A stretch of 64,000 nt of DNA, from positions 1,942,501 through 2,006,500 of the forward strand of contig NZ_CP027792.1 of the NCBI RefSeq assembly GCF_003013695.1, given 5' to 3'. The position numbers and the translations under genes were made by a program. Positions within the stretch are counted from its first letter, which is position 1. Each line of letters opens with the position of its first letter. The notes under the pieces are model-generated. The model made no database searches and was not told the DNA's origin. It was given only the letters and a program-made list of their open reading frames with translations. This document shows positions 51,118 to 60,454 of the stretch, in pieces. This stretch comes from Pulveribacter suum (GTDB taxonomy: Bacteria > Pseudomonadota > Gammaproteobacteria > Burkholderiales > Burkholderiaceae_C).

Positions 51118-53823
51118 ATGATGGACAAGCATTACCTCACCCCCTTGTTCGCCCCCAGCTCGATCATCGTGCTGGCCGGCAGCAGCGACGCGCCCGACGG
51201 CCTGACGCACCAGGCGCGCGTGCTGCGCGAGGCGCTGCGCGCGCAGCGCTACACGGGCGAGCTCACCTTCCTGGGCGTGGACACTTCGGGCACCCTGGCC
51301 GACCTGGCCCAGACCCGGGCCGACCTGGCCGTCCTGGCCCTGCCGCCGCAGGAGCTGGCCGCCGGCCTGGAGCTGGCGGCGCGTGTGAACTGCCGCTGCG
51401 CGCTGGTGATCAGCAGCGGCGTGGACGCCGAGCTGGCTGCGCAGCTGCGCAAGATCGCCCGGCGCGAAGGCATGCCGCTGCTGGGTCCCAACTCGCTGGG
51501 CATTCAGCGGCCGTCGCTGCAGCTCAACGCCAGCGCGGCGGGGCCGCTGGCGCGAGACGGTTCGCTGGCGCTGATCTGCCAGTCCGGTGCGCTCACCACC
51601 TCCATCCTGGACTGGGCGCGCAACAACGCCGTGGGCTTTTCCAGCGTGATCTCGCTGGGGCCGCACACCGACCTGGGGCTGGCCGATGCGCTGGACTTCC
51701 TGGCCAACGACCCGCGCACCCAGAGCATCGTGGTCTATATGGAGGGCATCCAGAACGCCCGCCGCTTCATGAGCGCGCTGCGTTCGGCCGCCTATGCCAA
51801 GCCGGTGGTGGTGCTCAAGGCCGGGCGCAAGCCGGCCGGCAACGAGGCGGCGCAGACGCACAGCGCCGCCATCGTCGGCAGCGATGACGTGTTTGACGCC
51901 GCGCTGCGACGCGCCGGCGCCGTGCGCGTGCGCTCGTTCGTGGAGCTGTTCTCCGCCGCCAAGTGCCTGGCCTCGCGCTACCGCCCGGTGGGCCGGCGGC
52001 TGGGGCTCATCACCAACGGCGGCGGCCCCGGCGTGCTGGCGGCCGACTGGGTCAACGAGATCGGCCTGGACCTGGGTCGCCTGTCGCCCGAAGCCGTGGC
52101 CAGGCTGGCGCCGCAGCTGCCGCCCCTGGCGTCGCTGGCCGACCTGATGGACCTGTCGGAAGAAGCCGGCCCGGCACACTACCGCGCTGCGCTGGAGAGC
52201 GCCTTTCGCGACCGCGAAGTGGACGGCGTGCTGGCCATCTTCTCGCCCAAGGAGGGCATCGACGCCGTGGCTGTCGCCAGCGAGCTGGCCGAGGCCAAGC
52301 GCCTGGCGCCCAAGCCGCTCCTGGCCTGCTGGATGGGCGACGCCTCGGTCGTGCCGGCGCGCCAGGTGCTGCGCGAAGCGCAGATCCCCAACTTCCGCAC
52401 GCCCGAGGCGGCGGTGGGGGCCTTCGGCAACATCGCCAGCTTCTACCAAAATCAGCAGCTGCTGCAGCAGACGCCCGCGCCCCTGACAGCGCTGGCCAAG
52501 CCGGACATCGAGGGCGCGCGCCTCGTCATCGAGACGGTGCTGGCCGAGCGCCGCAACGTGCTGACGGAGATGGAGTCCAAGACGCTGCTGGCGGCCTTTC
52601 ACATCCCCGTCACGCGCACGGTGCTGGCGCGCAGCCCGCACGAGGCGGCCATGATCGCCACGCAGCTGGGCTTTCCGGTGGCGCTGAAGATCGACTCGCC
52701 CGACATCGCGCACAAGTCCGACGTGGGCGGCGTGGTGCTGAACGTGCACAGCGGCGCCGCCGCCCGCGACACCTACGCCGACATGGTGCAGCGCGTGGCG
52801 CGCCTGCAGCCCGGCGCCCGCATCAACGGCGTGACGGTGCAGAACATGGCCCGCGCGCGGCGCGGGCGCGAAATCAATATCGGCCTGGTGACGGACGACC
52901 CGTTCGGCCCGGTCATCACGTTTGGCGCTGGCGGCACCATGATCGAGCTGATCAACGACCGCGCCATGGAGCTGCCGCCGCTCAACCAGTTCCTGGCGCG
53001 CCGGCTGATTGACCGCTCGCGCGTGGCCGAGACGCTGGGCGAGTGGCGGGGCGCCGCCGCCGTGCACCGCGAAGCGCTGGAACACGCGCTGCTGCGCGTG
53101 TCTGAAATGGCGTGCGCGCTGCCCCAGCTGCGCGAGATGGACATCAACCCGCTCATCGTGGACGAGCTGGGCGCCGTGGCCGTGGATGCGCGCATTGTGG
53201 TAGGTGAAAGCAGCCAGGGCACGGTGCGTGGAGACACCGTGGGCCACGGCCATTACGGGCACCTGGCCATCTTGCCGTACCCGGCCCGCTACGAGCAGGT
53301 CTGGCCGCTGCGCGGCGGGGGCGACTATGTCGTGCGCCCGATCCGTCCGGACGATGCGCAGATGGTGCAGCGCCTGGTGCGCGAGCTCTCGCCCGAGAGC
53401 CGCTACTTCCGCTTCGTGTCACAGATCGCGGAGCTGCCCCCGTCCATGCTGTCGCGCTTCATGCTGATCGACTACGACCGCGAAATGGCCCTCGTGGCCG
53501 AACACCGCGAGCGGGTGCTGGATGACGAGGGCGAGGTCAGTTACAAGCAGCGCGTCGTGGGGGTGTCGCGCTATGTCACCAACCCGGACCAGACGAGTTG
53601 CGAATTCGCTTTGCTGGTAGCCGACGACTTTGCCGGCCAGGGGCTGGGCTCGCGCCTCATGCTCAGCATCATGGACGTGGCGCGCGACCGGGGCCTGGCG
53701 GAGATCCAGGGCCTGGTGCTGGCCAACAACCCCAACATGCTCAAGCTGATGCGCCGCCTGGGCTTTGAGGTGCGTCCGTTTCCGGACGACCCCGAATTCC
53801 GTCTGGTGGTGCATCAGCTGTGA
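51118..53823 (+). CDS. PatZ/Pka-like protein acetyltransferase: acyl-CoA synthetase (NDP-forming)-like domain plus GNAT
   Basis: A 901-residue protein. Residues 1-700 match the ADP-forming acyl-CoA synthetase fold: CoA-binding domain, succinyl-CoA-ligase-like domain with THSAAIVGSDD, and an ATP-grasp part (MESKTLLAAFHIPVTRTVLA, VALKIDSPDIAHKSDVGGVVLN). The last 190 residues form a GNAT acetyltransferase (FALLVADDFAGQGLGSRLMLSIMDVA). Such proteins acetylate AMP-forming acyl-CoA synthetases on the catalytic Lys; prpE in this window would be a fitting target. Catalytic loss in the synthetase part is usual but cannot be judged here. Confidence 0.87.
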   Translation: MMDKHYLTPLFAPSSIIVLAGSSDAPDGLTHQARVLREALRAQRYTGELTFLGVDTSGTLADLAQTRADLAVLALPPQELAAGLELAARVNCRCALVISSGVDAELAAQLRKIARREGMPLLGPNSLGIQRPSLQLNASAAGPLARDGSLALICQSGALTTSILDWARNNAVGFSSVISLGPHTDLGLADALDFLANDPRTQSIVVYMEGIQNARRFMSALRSAAYAKPVVVLKAGRKPAGNEAAQTHSAAIVGSDDVFDAALRRAGAVRVRSFVELFSAAKCLASRYRPVGRRLGLITNGGGPGVLAADWVNEIGLDLGRLSPEAVARLAPQLPPLASLADLMDLSEEAGPAHYRAALESAFRDREVDGVLAIFSPKEGIDAVAVASELAEAKRLAPKPLLACWMGDASVVPARQVLREAQIPNFRTPEAAVGAFGNIASFYQNQQLLQQTPAPLTALAKPDIEGARLVIETVLAERRNVLTEMESKTLLAAFHIPVTRTVLARSPHEAAMIATQLGFPVALKIDSPDIAHKSDVGGVVLNVHSGAAARDTYADMVQRVARLQPGARINGVTVQNMARARRGREINIGLVTDDPFGPVITFGAGGTMIELINDRAMELPPLNQFLARRLIDRSRVAETLGEWRGAAAVHREALEHALLRVSEMACALPQLREMDINPLIVDELGAVAVDARIVVGESSQGTVRGDTVGHGHYGHLAILPYPARYEQVWPLRGGGDYVVRPIRPDDAQMVQRLVRELSPESRYFRFVSQIAELPPSMLSRFMLIDYDREMALVAEHRERVLDDEGEVSYKQRVVGVSRYVTNPDQTSCEFALLVADDFAGQGLGSRLMLSIMDVARDRGLAEIQGLVLANNPNMLKLMRRLGFEVRPFPDDPEFRLVVHQL

Positions 53824-53825
53824 GG

Positions 53826-53984
53826 TCAGATCCTCCCCATGAGCAGCAGTACCAGGAGTATCACCACCACCAGGCCGACACCGCCGACAGGGCCATAGCC
53901 CCACGAGCGGCTATAGCCCCAGCTGGGCAGTACGCCGATCAGGATCAGGATCAGGACGATGAGCAGAATCAGCGAGAGAGACAT
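53826..53984 (-). CDS. DUF3309-family small membrane protein
   Basis: A 52-residue protein, MSLSLILLIVLILILIGVLP, then SWGYSRSWGYGPVGGVG and a second hydrophobic helix (LVVVILLVLLLMGRI). It matches the DUF3309 pattern in length, both helices and the WGYGP(S/V)GG turn. Its role is unknown. AAGGAAA precedes the ATG. It is divergent from katE, ends two bases after the acetyltransferase stop, and may share stress control with katE. Confidence 0.85.
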   Translation of the reverse strand: MSLSLILLIVLILILIGVLPSWGYSRSWGYGPVGGVGLVVVILLVLLLMGRI

Positions 53985-54138
53985 GAGCGTTGTTTCCTTC
54001 CGTTGTGATGGTCGCCACTGGGCGGCAAGGGCCTGGGCGGCGCGCCCTGCCGTAGAGGTCAGGTGCGTGGCGCATTGTTTGCAGCCTCGCCTGCCGGGCG
54101 GGGTAGGCGGGCAGCGCAGCAGGGAGTAGGGCGCCGAG

Positions 54139-54162
54139 CCTGTCGCCTGCTGCAGCGACAGG
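54139..54162. repeat. Hairpin upstream of katE
   Basis: CCTGTCGC (54139-54146) pairs with GCGACAGG (54155-54162). There is no T run. It lies about 70 bases before katE in an otherwise featureless 249-base gap between the DUF3309 gene and katE. Confidence 0.4.
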
Positions 54163-54233
54163 CCGCTTTCCTACATGGCACGCACGGCGCCCAGCTTAGT
54201 GTGGCCGCTCCCAAATCCCCAGGAGCGTGACAC

Positions 54234-56621
54234 ATGACGAAAAAGAAATCTGTTGCCGACGCCACCAGCGCAGAAGCCGCTGCGCGCAACACTGACAGCG
54301 GCCCGGCCACGGTCCCCGAGGGCATGGACACGCCAGCCGCCGCCAAGGCAGGCCAGACCCAGCAGCTGGCCGCGGCCATGCCCGACAACCCCGCCAAGCC
54401 GAGCGAATACGGCGAGGCCGGCGGCCTGGCGCCCAGCGTGGGCGCGACGGCCGAGGCCGCTTCGCGCCTGCCGCTGGCCAGTGCCTTGTCGGAAGAAAAC
54501 TCCAGCGCCAAGACGGGCACAGTGGCGCCTGCAGGGCGCAACAACACCATCGACACCCTGGACCGGGTGCGTGTGGATTCCACGGGCCAGGTGCTGACCA
54601 CCAACCAGGGCGTGCCCATCTCGGACAACCAGAACACGCTGTCGGCCGGCGTGCGCGGCCCGGCGCTGCTGGAAGACTTCATCCTGCGTGAAAAGCTCAC
54701 CCACTTTGACCACGAACGCATTCCCGAGCGCGTGGTTCATGCCCGCGGCTCGGGTGCGCATGGCTACTTTGAGTGCACCGAGGCGCTGTCAGACATCACG
54801 CGCGCCGCGCCTTTTCAGCAGGTGGGCAAGAAGACGCCGGTGTTCGTGCGCTTTTCCACCGTGCAAGGCGAGCGCGGTTCCAAGGACACGGCACGCGACG
54901 TGCGCGGTTTTGCCGTGAAGTTCTATACCGACGAGGGCAACTGGGACCTCGTGGGCAACAACATGCCGGTGTTCTTCATCCAGGACGCGATGAAATTCCC
55001 CGACCTGGTGCATGCGGTCAAGCCCGAGCCCCACCACCAGATGCCGCAGGCTGCAAGTGCCCACGACACTTTCTGGGATTTCGTCTCGCTCATGCCCGAG
55101 TCCACGCACATGCTGATGTGGCAGATGTCCGACCGGGCCATCCCGCGCAGCTTTGCCACCATGCAGGGCTTTGGCGTGCACACGTTCCGCTTCGTGAACG
55201 CCGAAGGCAAGGCCACGCTGGTGAAGTTTCACTGGCTGCCCCTGGCGGGCACGCACTCGCTGGTCTGGGACGAGGCGGTGAAGATCTCTGGCGCCGACCC
55301 GGACTTCAACCGCCGCGATCTGTGGGAGCGCATTGACAGCGGTGCCTATCCGCAGTGGGACCTGGCGGTGCAGCTGTTCACCGAGGAGCAGGCCGAAAGC
55401 TTCAGCTTCGACGTGTTGGATTCGACCAAGCTCATTCCCGAGGAGCTGGTGCCGCTGCGCGTGATCGGGCGCATGACGCTGGACCGCAACCCGGACAACT
55501 TCTTTGCCGAGACCGAGCAGGTGGCTTTCTGCATCGCCAACGTCATCCGCGGGATCGACTTCACCAACGACCCGCTGTTGGCCGGGCGCATCCACTCATA
55601 CCTCGACACGCAGTTGCTGCGCCTGGGCGGGCCCAACTTTCATGAGATCCCCATCAACGCGCCCGTCGTGCAGGTGCACAACAACCAGCGCGACGGCTTT
55701 CACCGCCAGGCGATTCCGCGTGGGCGGGTGGCCTACGAGCCCAATTCGCTGGCCGGCGGCTGTCCCTTCCAGGCCGGCATGCAGGGCTATATGACAGTGC
55801 CCGCCCGGGAAGAGAACCGCGAAGGCACGGCCAAGATACGCGCCAAACCCGAGAAGTTTGCCGAACACTATGTGCAGGCCCGACTGTTCCTGGACAGCCA
55901 GACGCCTGCCGAGCAGGCGCACATCGCCGCGGCCTTCCGCTTCGAGTTGAGCAAGGTCACGGTACCGGCCGTGCGCGAGCGCATGGTGGCTTCGCTGCGC
56001 AACGTGTCCGAGGAGTTCGCCGCCCAGGTCGGCAAGGGGCTGGGCATGGACCCGCTGCCGGCTCCGCTGACGCCAGTCGTGCCCAACCCACCCAAGCCGG
56101 AGGTCATGCGCTCGGAGTTCCTGTCGCTGATGGCGCGGCCCGGCGATGGCTCCATTGCCGGGCGCAAGGTGGCTATCGTGGTGGGCAGCGGAACGGACGC
56201 GGCCCTGGCGCGCGAGCTGCAAAAGGCGTTGCTGGCGCGCGGCGCCGTAGGCCGCTTCGTGGGCACGCACATCGGGGCAGTTGCGGCCCAGGGCGGCACG
56301 CTCGATGCCGACGCATCCACTGAAAATTCGCCCGCCTATCTGTTTGATGCCCTGGCCATTCCCGGTGCCGACGAGCAGATGGGCATCGACGGGCACCTGG
56401 ATGAATTCGTACGCGACACCTACCGCCATTGCAAGCCGATTCTGGCCACGGGCGGGGCGGGCGATCTGGTCCGGCGCGTGTTGCCAGCGGGCCTGGACAC
56501 AGCGCAGGACCAGGCTCTGGTGCTGCAGGAGGCCGCCGGGCAGGAGGCGCTGGAGCGCTTTGTCACGCTGGTAGGCGCGCCCCGCGACTTTGCGCGCGAG
56601 ACTGACCCGCCGCGGGTTTGA
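54234..56621 (+). CDS. katE: Large-subunit catalase (HPII/KatE type)
   Basis: A 795-residue clade 2 monofunctional haem catalase. A disordered N-terminal extension of about 90 residues precedes the core. The catalytic His is in [14 protein letters not shown] and the Asn in [12 protein letters not shown]; the haem Tyr is in [18 protein letters not shown]. The C-terminal flavodoxin-like domain is present ([22 protein letters not shown]). Length matches HPII. CACATG at 54231 places the ATG after AGGAGC. It is usually a stationary-phase gene; the promoter is not obvious. Confidence 0.96.
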   Translation: MTKKKSVADATSAEAAARNTDSGPATVPEGMDTPAAAKAGQTQQLAAAMPDNPAKPSEYGEAGGLAPSVGATAEAASRLPLASALSEENSSAKTGTVAPAGRNNTIDTLDRVRVDSTGQVLTTNQGVPISDNQNTLSAGVRGPALLEDFILREKLTHFDHERIPERVVHARGSGAHGYFECTEALSDITRAAPFQQVGKKTPVFVRFSTVQGERGSKDTARDVRGFAVKFYTDEGNWDLVGNNMPVFFIQDAMKFPDLVHAVKPEPHHQMPQAASAHDTFWDFVSLMPESTHMLMWQMSDRAIPRSFATMQGFGVHTFRFVNAEGKATLVKFHWLPLAGTHSLVWDEAVKISGADPDFNRRDLWERIDSGAYPQWDLAVQLFTEEQAESFSFDVLDSTKLIPEELVPLRVIGRMTLDRNPDNFFAETEQVAFCIANVIRGIDFTNDPLLAGRIHSYLDTQLLRLGGPNFHEIPINAPVVQVHNNQRDGFHRQAIPRGRVAYEPNSLAGGCPFQAGMQGYMTVPAREENREGTAKIRAKPEKFAEHYVQARLFLDSQTPAEQAHIAAAFRFELSKVTVPAVRERMVASLRNVSEEFAAQVGKGLGMDPLPAPLTPVVPNPPKPEVMRSEFLSLMARPGDGSIAGRKVAIVVGSGTDAALARELQKALLARGAVGRFVGTHIGAVAAQGGTLDADASTENSPAYLFDALAIPGADEQMGIDGHLDEFVRDTYRHCKPILATGGAGDLVRRVLPAGLDTAQDQALVLQEAAGQEALERFVTLVGAPRDFARETDPPRV

Positions 56622-56642
56622 GGAAGGCACACAGGCTACGCC

Positions 56643-56777
56643 GTGACAGATCCCAAGAAAGTCTCCCACCCCGTGCCCACCTCTTCGGGGCGCAATCGCT
56701 TTGCCACCCATCGCGCGCTCTTCCTGGGCGCGATCGTGCTGGCCTTCTTGCTGCTGGCCGTCTGGGTGCCCTGGTAG
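56643..56777 (+). CDS. Putative 44-aa single-span membrane protein
   Basis: A GTG start opens MTDPKKVSHPVPTSSGRNRF, then one hydrophobic span (ALFLGAIVLAFLLLAVWVPW). It lies 21 bases after katE and just before a terminator. GAGGAAGG precedes the start at about 15 bases. A basic/polar front followed by one helix and an aromatic end is typical of small stress membrane proteins. I do not recognise a family. Confidence 0.45.
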   Translation: MTDPKKVSHPVPTSSGRNRFATHRALFLGAIVLAFLLLAVWVPW

Positions 56778-56797
56778 TGCAGCAGCTGGACTGACAC

Positions 56798-56830
56798 AAA
56801 AAAAGGCCGGCGCTGGACGCCGGCCTTTTT
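56798..56830. terminator. Bidirectional terminator after katE
   Basis: GGCCGGCG (56805-56812) pairs perfectly with CGCCGGCC (56818-56825) around CTGGA, with A bases on the left and TTTTT on the right. It serves katE and the convergent gene. Confidence 0.9.
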
Positions 56831-56849
56831 CATGCGCTGGAGTGAGGCG

Positions 56850-57143
56850 TCAGCCTGCCAGGCCCTGGGCCAGGAAGGGAGGCTTGGCCGCTGCTGCAGC
56901 TTCGCGTTTCTTGAGGGCGGTGATGCGCGGGATCTGGCTCGGGGGATCGAGCACCACACGGGTCTCGTCGGAGGGGAGCAGCTCGGCTTGCAACCGGGCC
57001 ACGCGCTCGCGATACATCTGCGCCAGGGCGGCGTGGTGTTCGGCTGCGCCTTCATGCTCCAGCGCTGCCATGCGCGCCTCGTCCATGCAGCGCTGCGCAC
57101 GGCGCGTGTAGATCGTGGCGGGATCGAAAAATCGCTTGAACAT
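56850..57143 (-). CDS. Hypothetical coiled-coil protein
   Basis: A 97-residue protein, MFKRFFDPATIYTRRAQRCM, then a charged helix with many Ala/Glu (MAALEHEGAAEHHAALAQMYRERVARLQAELL) and a C-terminal Lys/Ala-rich end. No family is recognised. It ends 19 bases before the terminator. There is no signal peptide. Confidence 0.65.
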   Translation of the reverse strand: MFKRFFDPATIYTRRAQRCMDEARMAALEHEGAAEHHAALAQMYRERVARLQAELLPSDETRVVLDPPSQIPRITALKKREAAAAAKPPFLAQGLAG

Positions 57144-57316
57144 GGTCGGCCTCCAGGCAGATGGGGTAAGGCTGCACCTTACGTGCCGGGCTGGTCCCGC
57201 CTGCGTCAGACGAAAGCGTCAGGGCCCGCCGGAAAAGCCCACGCCCGGCTGACCAGCGGCTGCAGGCAGCCGCCGTCGCTGGCACACTGGGCCGGCCTCC
57301 TATTTCACGTTGATCG

Positions 57317-58741
57317 ATGGCGATAACCTCTTTTGTCCGTCCCCAGGGCGAGCGCCGGGCCCTGCTGTGGCTGGTGGCGCTGGGCTTTTTCATGCAGACG
57401 CTGGACGCCACCATCGTCAACACGGCCCTGCCGGCCATGGCGCGCGACCTGGGCGAAAGCCCGCTGCAGATGCACTCGGTCATCGTCGCGTATTCGCTGG
57501 CGATGGCGGTGCTGATTCCCGCATCGGGCTGGCTGGCTGACCGCTTCGGCACGCGCCGGGTGTTCATGGCAGCCATTGCGCTGTTCGTCACCGGCTCGGT
57601 GCTGTGCGCCCTGTCGCCGTCGCTGGCCTTGCTGGTGGGCGCGCGCGTGGTGCAGGGCCTGGGCGGGGCGCTGCTGCTGCCGGTGGGTCGGCTGGCCGTG
57701 CTGCGCGCCTTTCCGCGCGAGGAATTCATCCAGGCGATGAGCTTCGTTGCCATCCCGGGGTTGATCGGCCCGCTGATCGGTCCGACGCTGGGCGGCTGGA
57801 TGGTGGAGTACGCCTCTTGGCACTGGATTTTCTGGGTCAACGTGCCGGTGGGCCTGGTGGGCCTGGTGGCGGCCCGGCGTTTCATGCGCGCCCAGGGCGC
57901 GCAGGACGCGCGCCGCTTCGACGCCGTGGGCTACGGCCTGCTGGCCTTTGGCATGGCCGGGGTGTCGCTGGGCGTGGAGGGCATGGCCGGCGGCGGCGTG
58001 CGCCGGGCCTCGGCGCTGGTGCTGCTGGTCTTTGGCCTGGCCAGCCTTGCGGCGTACGGGCTGCACGCGCTGCGCAGCAGCAACCCCCTGTTCGCCCCGG
58101 CGCTGTTTGGCGTGCGCACGCTGCGCGTGGGGCTGCTGGGCAACTTCTTCTCGCGCCTGGGCAGCTCGGCCATGCCTTTCATGATTCCGCTGGTGCTGCA
58201 GGTGAGCCTGGGCTACCCGCCCCTGCAGGCCGGCATGATGATGCTGCCCACGGTGCTGGGCAGCATGGCCATCAAGCCGGCGGTCACGCGCATCGTGCAG
58301 CGCTTTGGCTACCGCGAGGTGCTGGTGGCCAACACCTTTGCGCTGGCGCTGCTGGTCATCAGCTTTGCCGTGGTCGCGCCCGGCTATCCCATGGCGCTGA
58401 TGGCGGCGCAGCTGGCCCTTTTCGGCGCGGCGAACTCGATGCAGTTCTCGGCCATGAACACCATTACCCTCAAGGACCTGGAGCCGGCGCACGCCAGCAG
58501 CGGCAACAGCCTGCTGTCCATGGTGCAGATGCTGGCCATGGGCATGGGTGTGGCGCTGGCCGGCGCCGTGCTGGCCAGCATGCAGGCGCACTTCAGTGAC
58601 GGGGCCGCCACGCTGAACGCCTTTCGCGTGACTTTTGCCTGCATGGGGTTGCTGACCCTGGCCGCGACGGCGCTGTTCTTTCAGCTGCCTCCCCACGAGC
58701 CGCCGCGGCCCCACCCGCTGGGGCCGGTGGAGCAGAGCTGA
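57317..58741 (+). CDS. MFS drug/proton antiporter, DHA2 (MdtD-like)
   Basis: A 474-residue transporter. The family motifs are LDATIVNTALPAMARDLG in the first helix region, GWLADRFGTRRVF (motif A), and RVVQGLGGALLLPVGRL. Helices number 13-14 by eye. It resembles MdtD/EmrB-type multidrug pumps, but no adaptor or outer-membrane gene is adjacent. Substrate unknown. The start ATG 57317 has no strong ribosome site. Confidence 0.9.
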   Translation: MAITSFVRPQGERRALLWLVALGFFMQTLDATIVNTALPAMARDLGESPLQMHSVIVAYSLAMAVLIPASGWLADRFGTRRVFMAAIALFVTGSVLCALSPSLALLVGARVVQGLGGALLLPVGRLAVLRAFPREEFIQAMSFVAIPGLIGPLIGPTLGGWMVEYASWHWIFWVNVPVGLVGLVAARRFMRAQGAQDARRFDAVGYGLLAFGMAGVSLGVEGMAGGGVRRASALVLLVFGLASLAAYGLHALRSSNPLFAPALFGVRTLRVGLLGNFFSRLGSSAMPFMIPLVLQVSLGYPPLQAGMMMLPTVLGSMAIKPAVTRIVQRFGYREVLVANTFALALLVISFAVVAPGYPMALMAAQLALFGAANSMQFSAMNTITLKDLEPAHASSGNSLLSMVQMLAMGMGVALAGAVLASMQAHFSDGAATLNAFRVTFACMGLLTLAATALFFQLPPHEPPRPHPLGPVEQS

Positions 58742-58873
58742 ACAAATTACTGCCCCTCCAAGGCGGGGTGGGATCGCAGCCCCTTGTCCTACCCGTGTCG
58801 CGCCATCGGCCGACTGGCAATTGCAGCGTGCCTCCGTAGCATGCGGCAACACTTTGGACAGGTAGGAGGGGTC

Positions 58874-60454
58874 ATGGTATTTCGCATCTCGATAGCCATC
58901 GTCGCGGCGCTGGTGGTGCTGGCGGGCATGGCGCCGGGGCCGTTCAACGACGTCATGCAGACGGTGCTGGCGACCGTGGTGCGCGGCGCTGGCTGGATGT
59001 ACCTGCTGGTGGTGTTTCTGGCACTGCTGTTCCTGTTTTACCTGGCATTCGGCCGTTTTGGCCGCCTGCGCATTGGCGGCGAGGACGCAGAGCCAGAGTT
59101 TTCACAGATGAGCTGGTTGTCCATGCTGTTTGCCGCCGGCATGGGCATCGGTTTGGTGTTCTGGGGCGCGGCCGAACCGATATCGCACTTCGTGAAGCCG
59201 CCTGAGGGGCTGGAGCCGCAAAGCTCCATGGCGGCACGCGCGGCCATGCGCTACGCGTTCTTTCACTGGGGCCTGCACCCCTGGGCCATCTACGCCCTGG
59301 TGGGCCTGGCGATGGCATGGTTTCAGTACAACCGCGGCGGGCGTGGCCTGATCAGCGACATGCTGGAGCCGGTCATCGGCAGGCACCACAGCGGCGCGCT
59401 CGGCCACGCAGTGAACATTGCTGCGGTGGTGGCCACGGCCATCGGCGTGGCTACCACGCTGGGCTTCGGCACCATCCAGATTGCCGCCGGCCTGGAGCGC
59501 GTGTTCGGCGTGCCGGCCACGCCCACCACACAGCTGATCATCATCGGCGTGGCCTTCGTGCTGTACATGGTGTCCAGCACCAGCGGGGTGGAGCGCGGCA
59601 TCAAGTGGCTGTCCAACTTCAACCTGATCCTGGCGGCACTGCTGATGCTCACGGTGCTGGTGATCGGGCCCACGGGGTTCATCCTCGACACCTTCACCAC
59701 CACGCTGGGCTCCTACATCAACCAGCTGGTCACCATGAGCCTGCGGCTGTCACCGTTCTCCGACAGCACCTGGGTACGTGACTGGACGGTCTTTTACTGG
59801 GCCTGGTGGATCGCTTGGGCGCCCTTCGTGGGCGCGTTCATCGCCCGCGTCTCGCGCGGTCGCACGGTGCGCGAGTTCGTGGTGGGCGTGGTGTTTGCGC
59901 CCAGCCTGCTGGGCTTCGTCTGGTTCTCCGTCTTTGGCGGGGCAGCGCTGCAGGCGCAGATCTTTGGCAAGGTGGATTTGCTGCAGGCGCTGGCGGGCGG
60001 CTACGAGACGGTGCTGTTCGCGCTGTTCGACAGCATGCCAGGCTCCAGCCTGCTGGCATTGGTGGCGCTGCTTTTGCTCGTCATCTTCTTCGTCACCTCG
60101 GCGGACTCGGCCGTGCTGGTGCTGGCCAGCATGTCCACCAATGAGCCGGGCGACCCACCCCTGTCCAAACGCGTCGCCTGGGGCGTGGCCGTGGCACTGA
60201 TTGCCGGCGTGCTGCTGCTGGCCGGAGGGCTGGACGCGCTGCAGGCCCTGATCACCATCGCCGCGCTGCCCTTTGCCGTGCTGATGGCGCTGGTGATGGT
60301 GAGCGTATATCGCGAGCTGGACGGTGAGGATGGGCGACTGCGCCGCCGGGCGCAGCGCCGCCGCCGCATCGTGGAACTGTGGATCGCCCGCGAGCGGGAA
60401 GCGCAGCGCGAAGACCGCGGCGGCGACAGCCTCAATCCGGATCAGCTCCCATGA
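58874..60454 (+). CDS. BCCT-family transporter (betaine/choline/carnitine)
   Basis: A 526-residue membrane carrier with 12 helices. The signatures are GMGIGLVFWGAAEPISHF (substrate Gly motif), and WAWWIAWAPFVGAFIARVSRGRTVREF (the family's long conserved block). The C-terminus is Arg-rich (RRRAQRRRRIVELW), as in osmosensing BetP. The start ATG 58874 has GGAGGGG five bases upstream. It probably imports a compatible solute; no catabolic genes are near. Confidence 0.92.
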   Translation: MVFRISIAIVAALVVLAGMAPGPFNDVMQTVLATVVRGAGWMYLLVVFLALLFLFYLAFGRFGRLRIGGEDAEPEFSQMSWLSMLFAAGMGIGLVFWGAAEPISHFVKPPEGLEPQSSMAARAAMRYAFFHWGLHPWAIYALVGLAMAWFQYNRGGRGLISDMLEPVIGRHHSGALGHAVNIAAVVATAIGVATTLGFGTIQIAAGLERVFGVPATPTTQLIIIGVAFVLYMVSSTSGVERGIKWLSNFNLILAALLMLTVLVIGPTGFILDTFTTTLGSYINQLVTMSLRLSPFSDSTWVRDWTVFYWAWWIAWAPFVGAFIARVSRGRTVREFVVGVVFAPSLLGFVWFSVFGGAALQAQIFGKVDLLQALAGGYETVLFALFDSMPGSSLLALVALLLLVIFFVTSADSAVLVLASMSTNEPGDPPLSKRVAWGVAVALIAGVLLLAGGLDALQALITIAALPFAVLMALVMVSVYRELDGEDGRLRRRAQRRRRIVELWIAREREAQREDRGGDSLNPDQLP

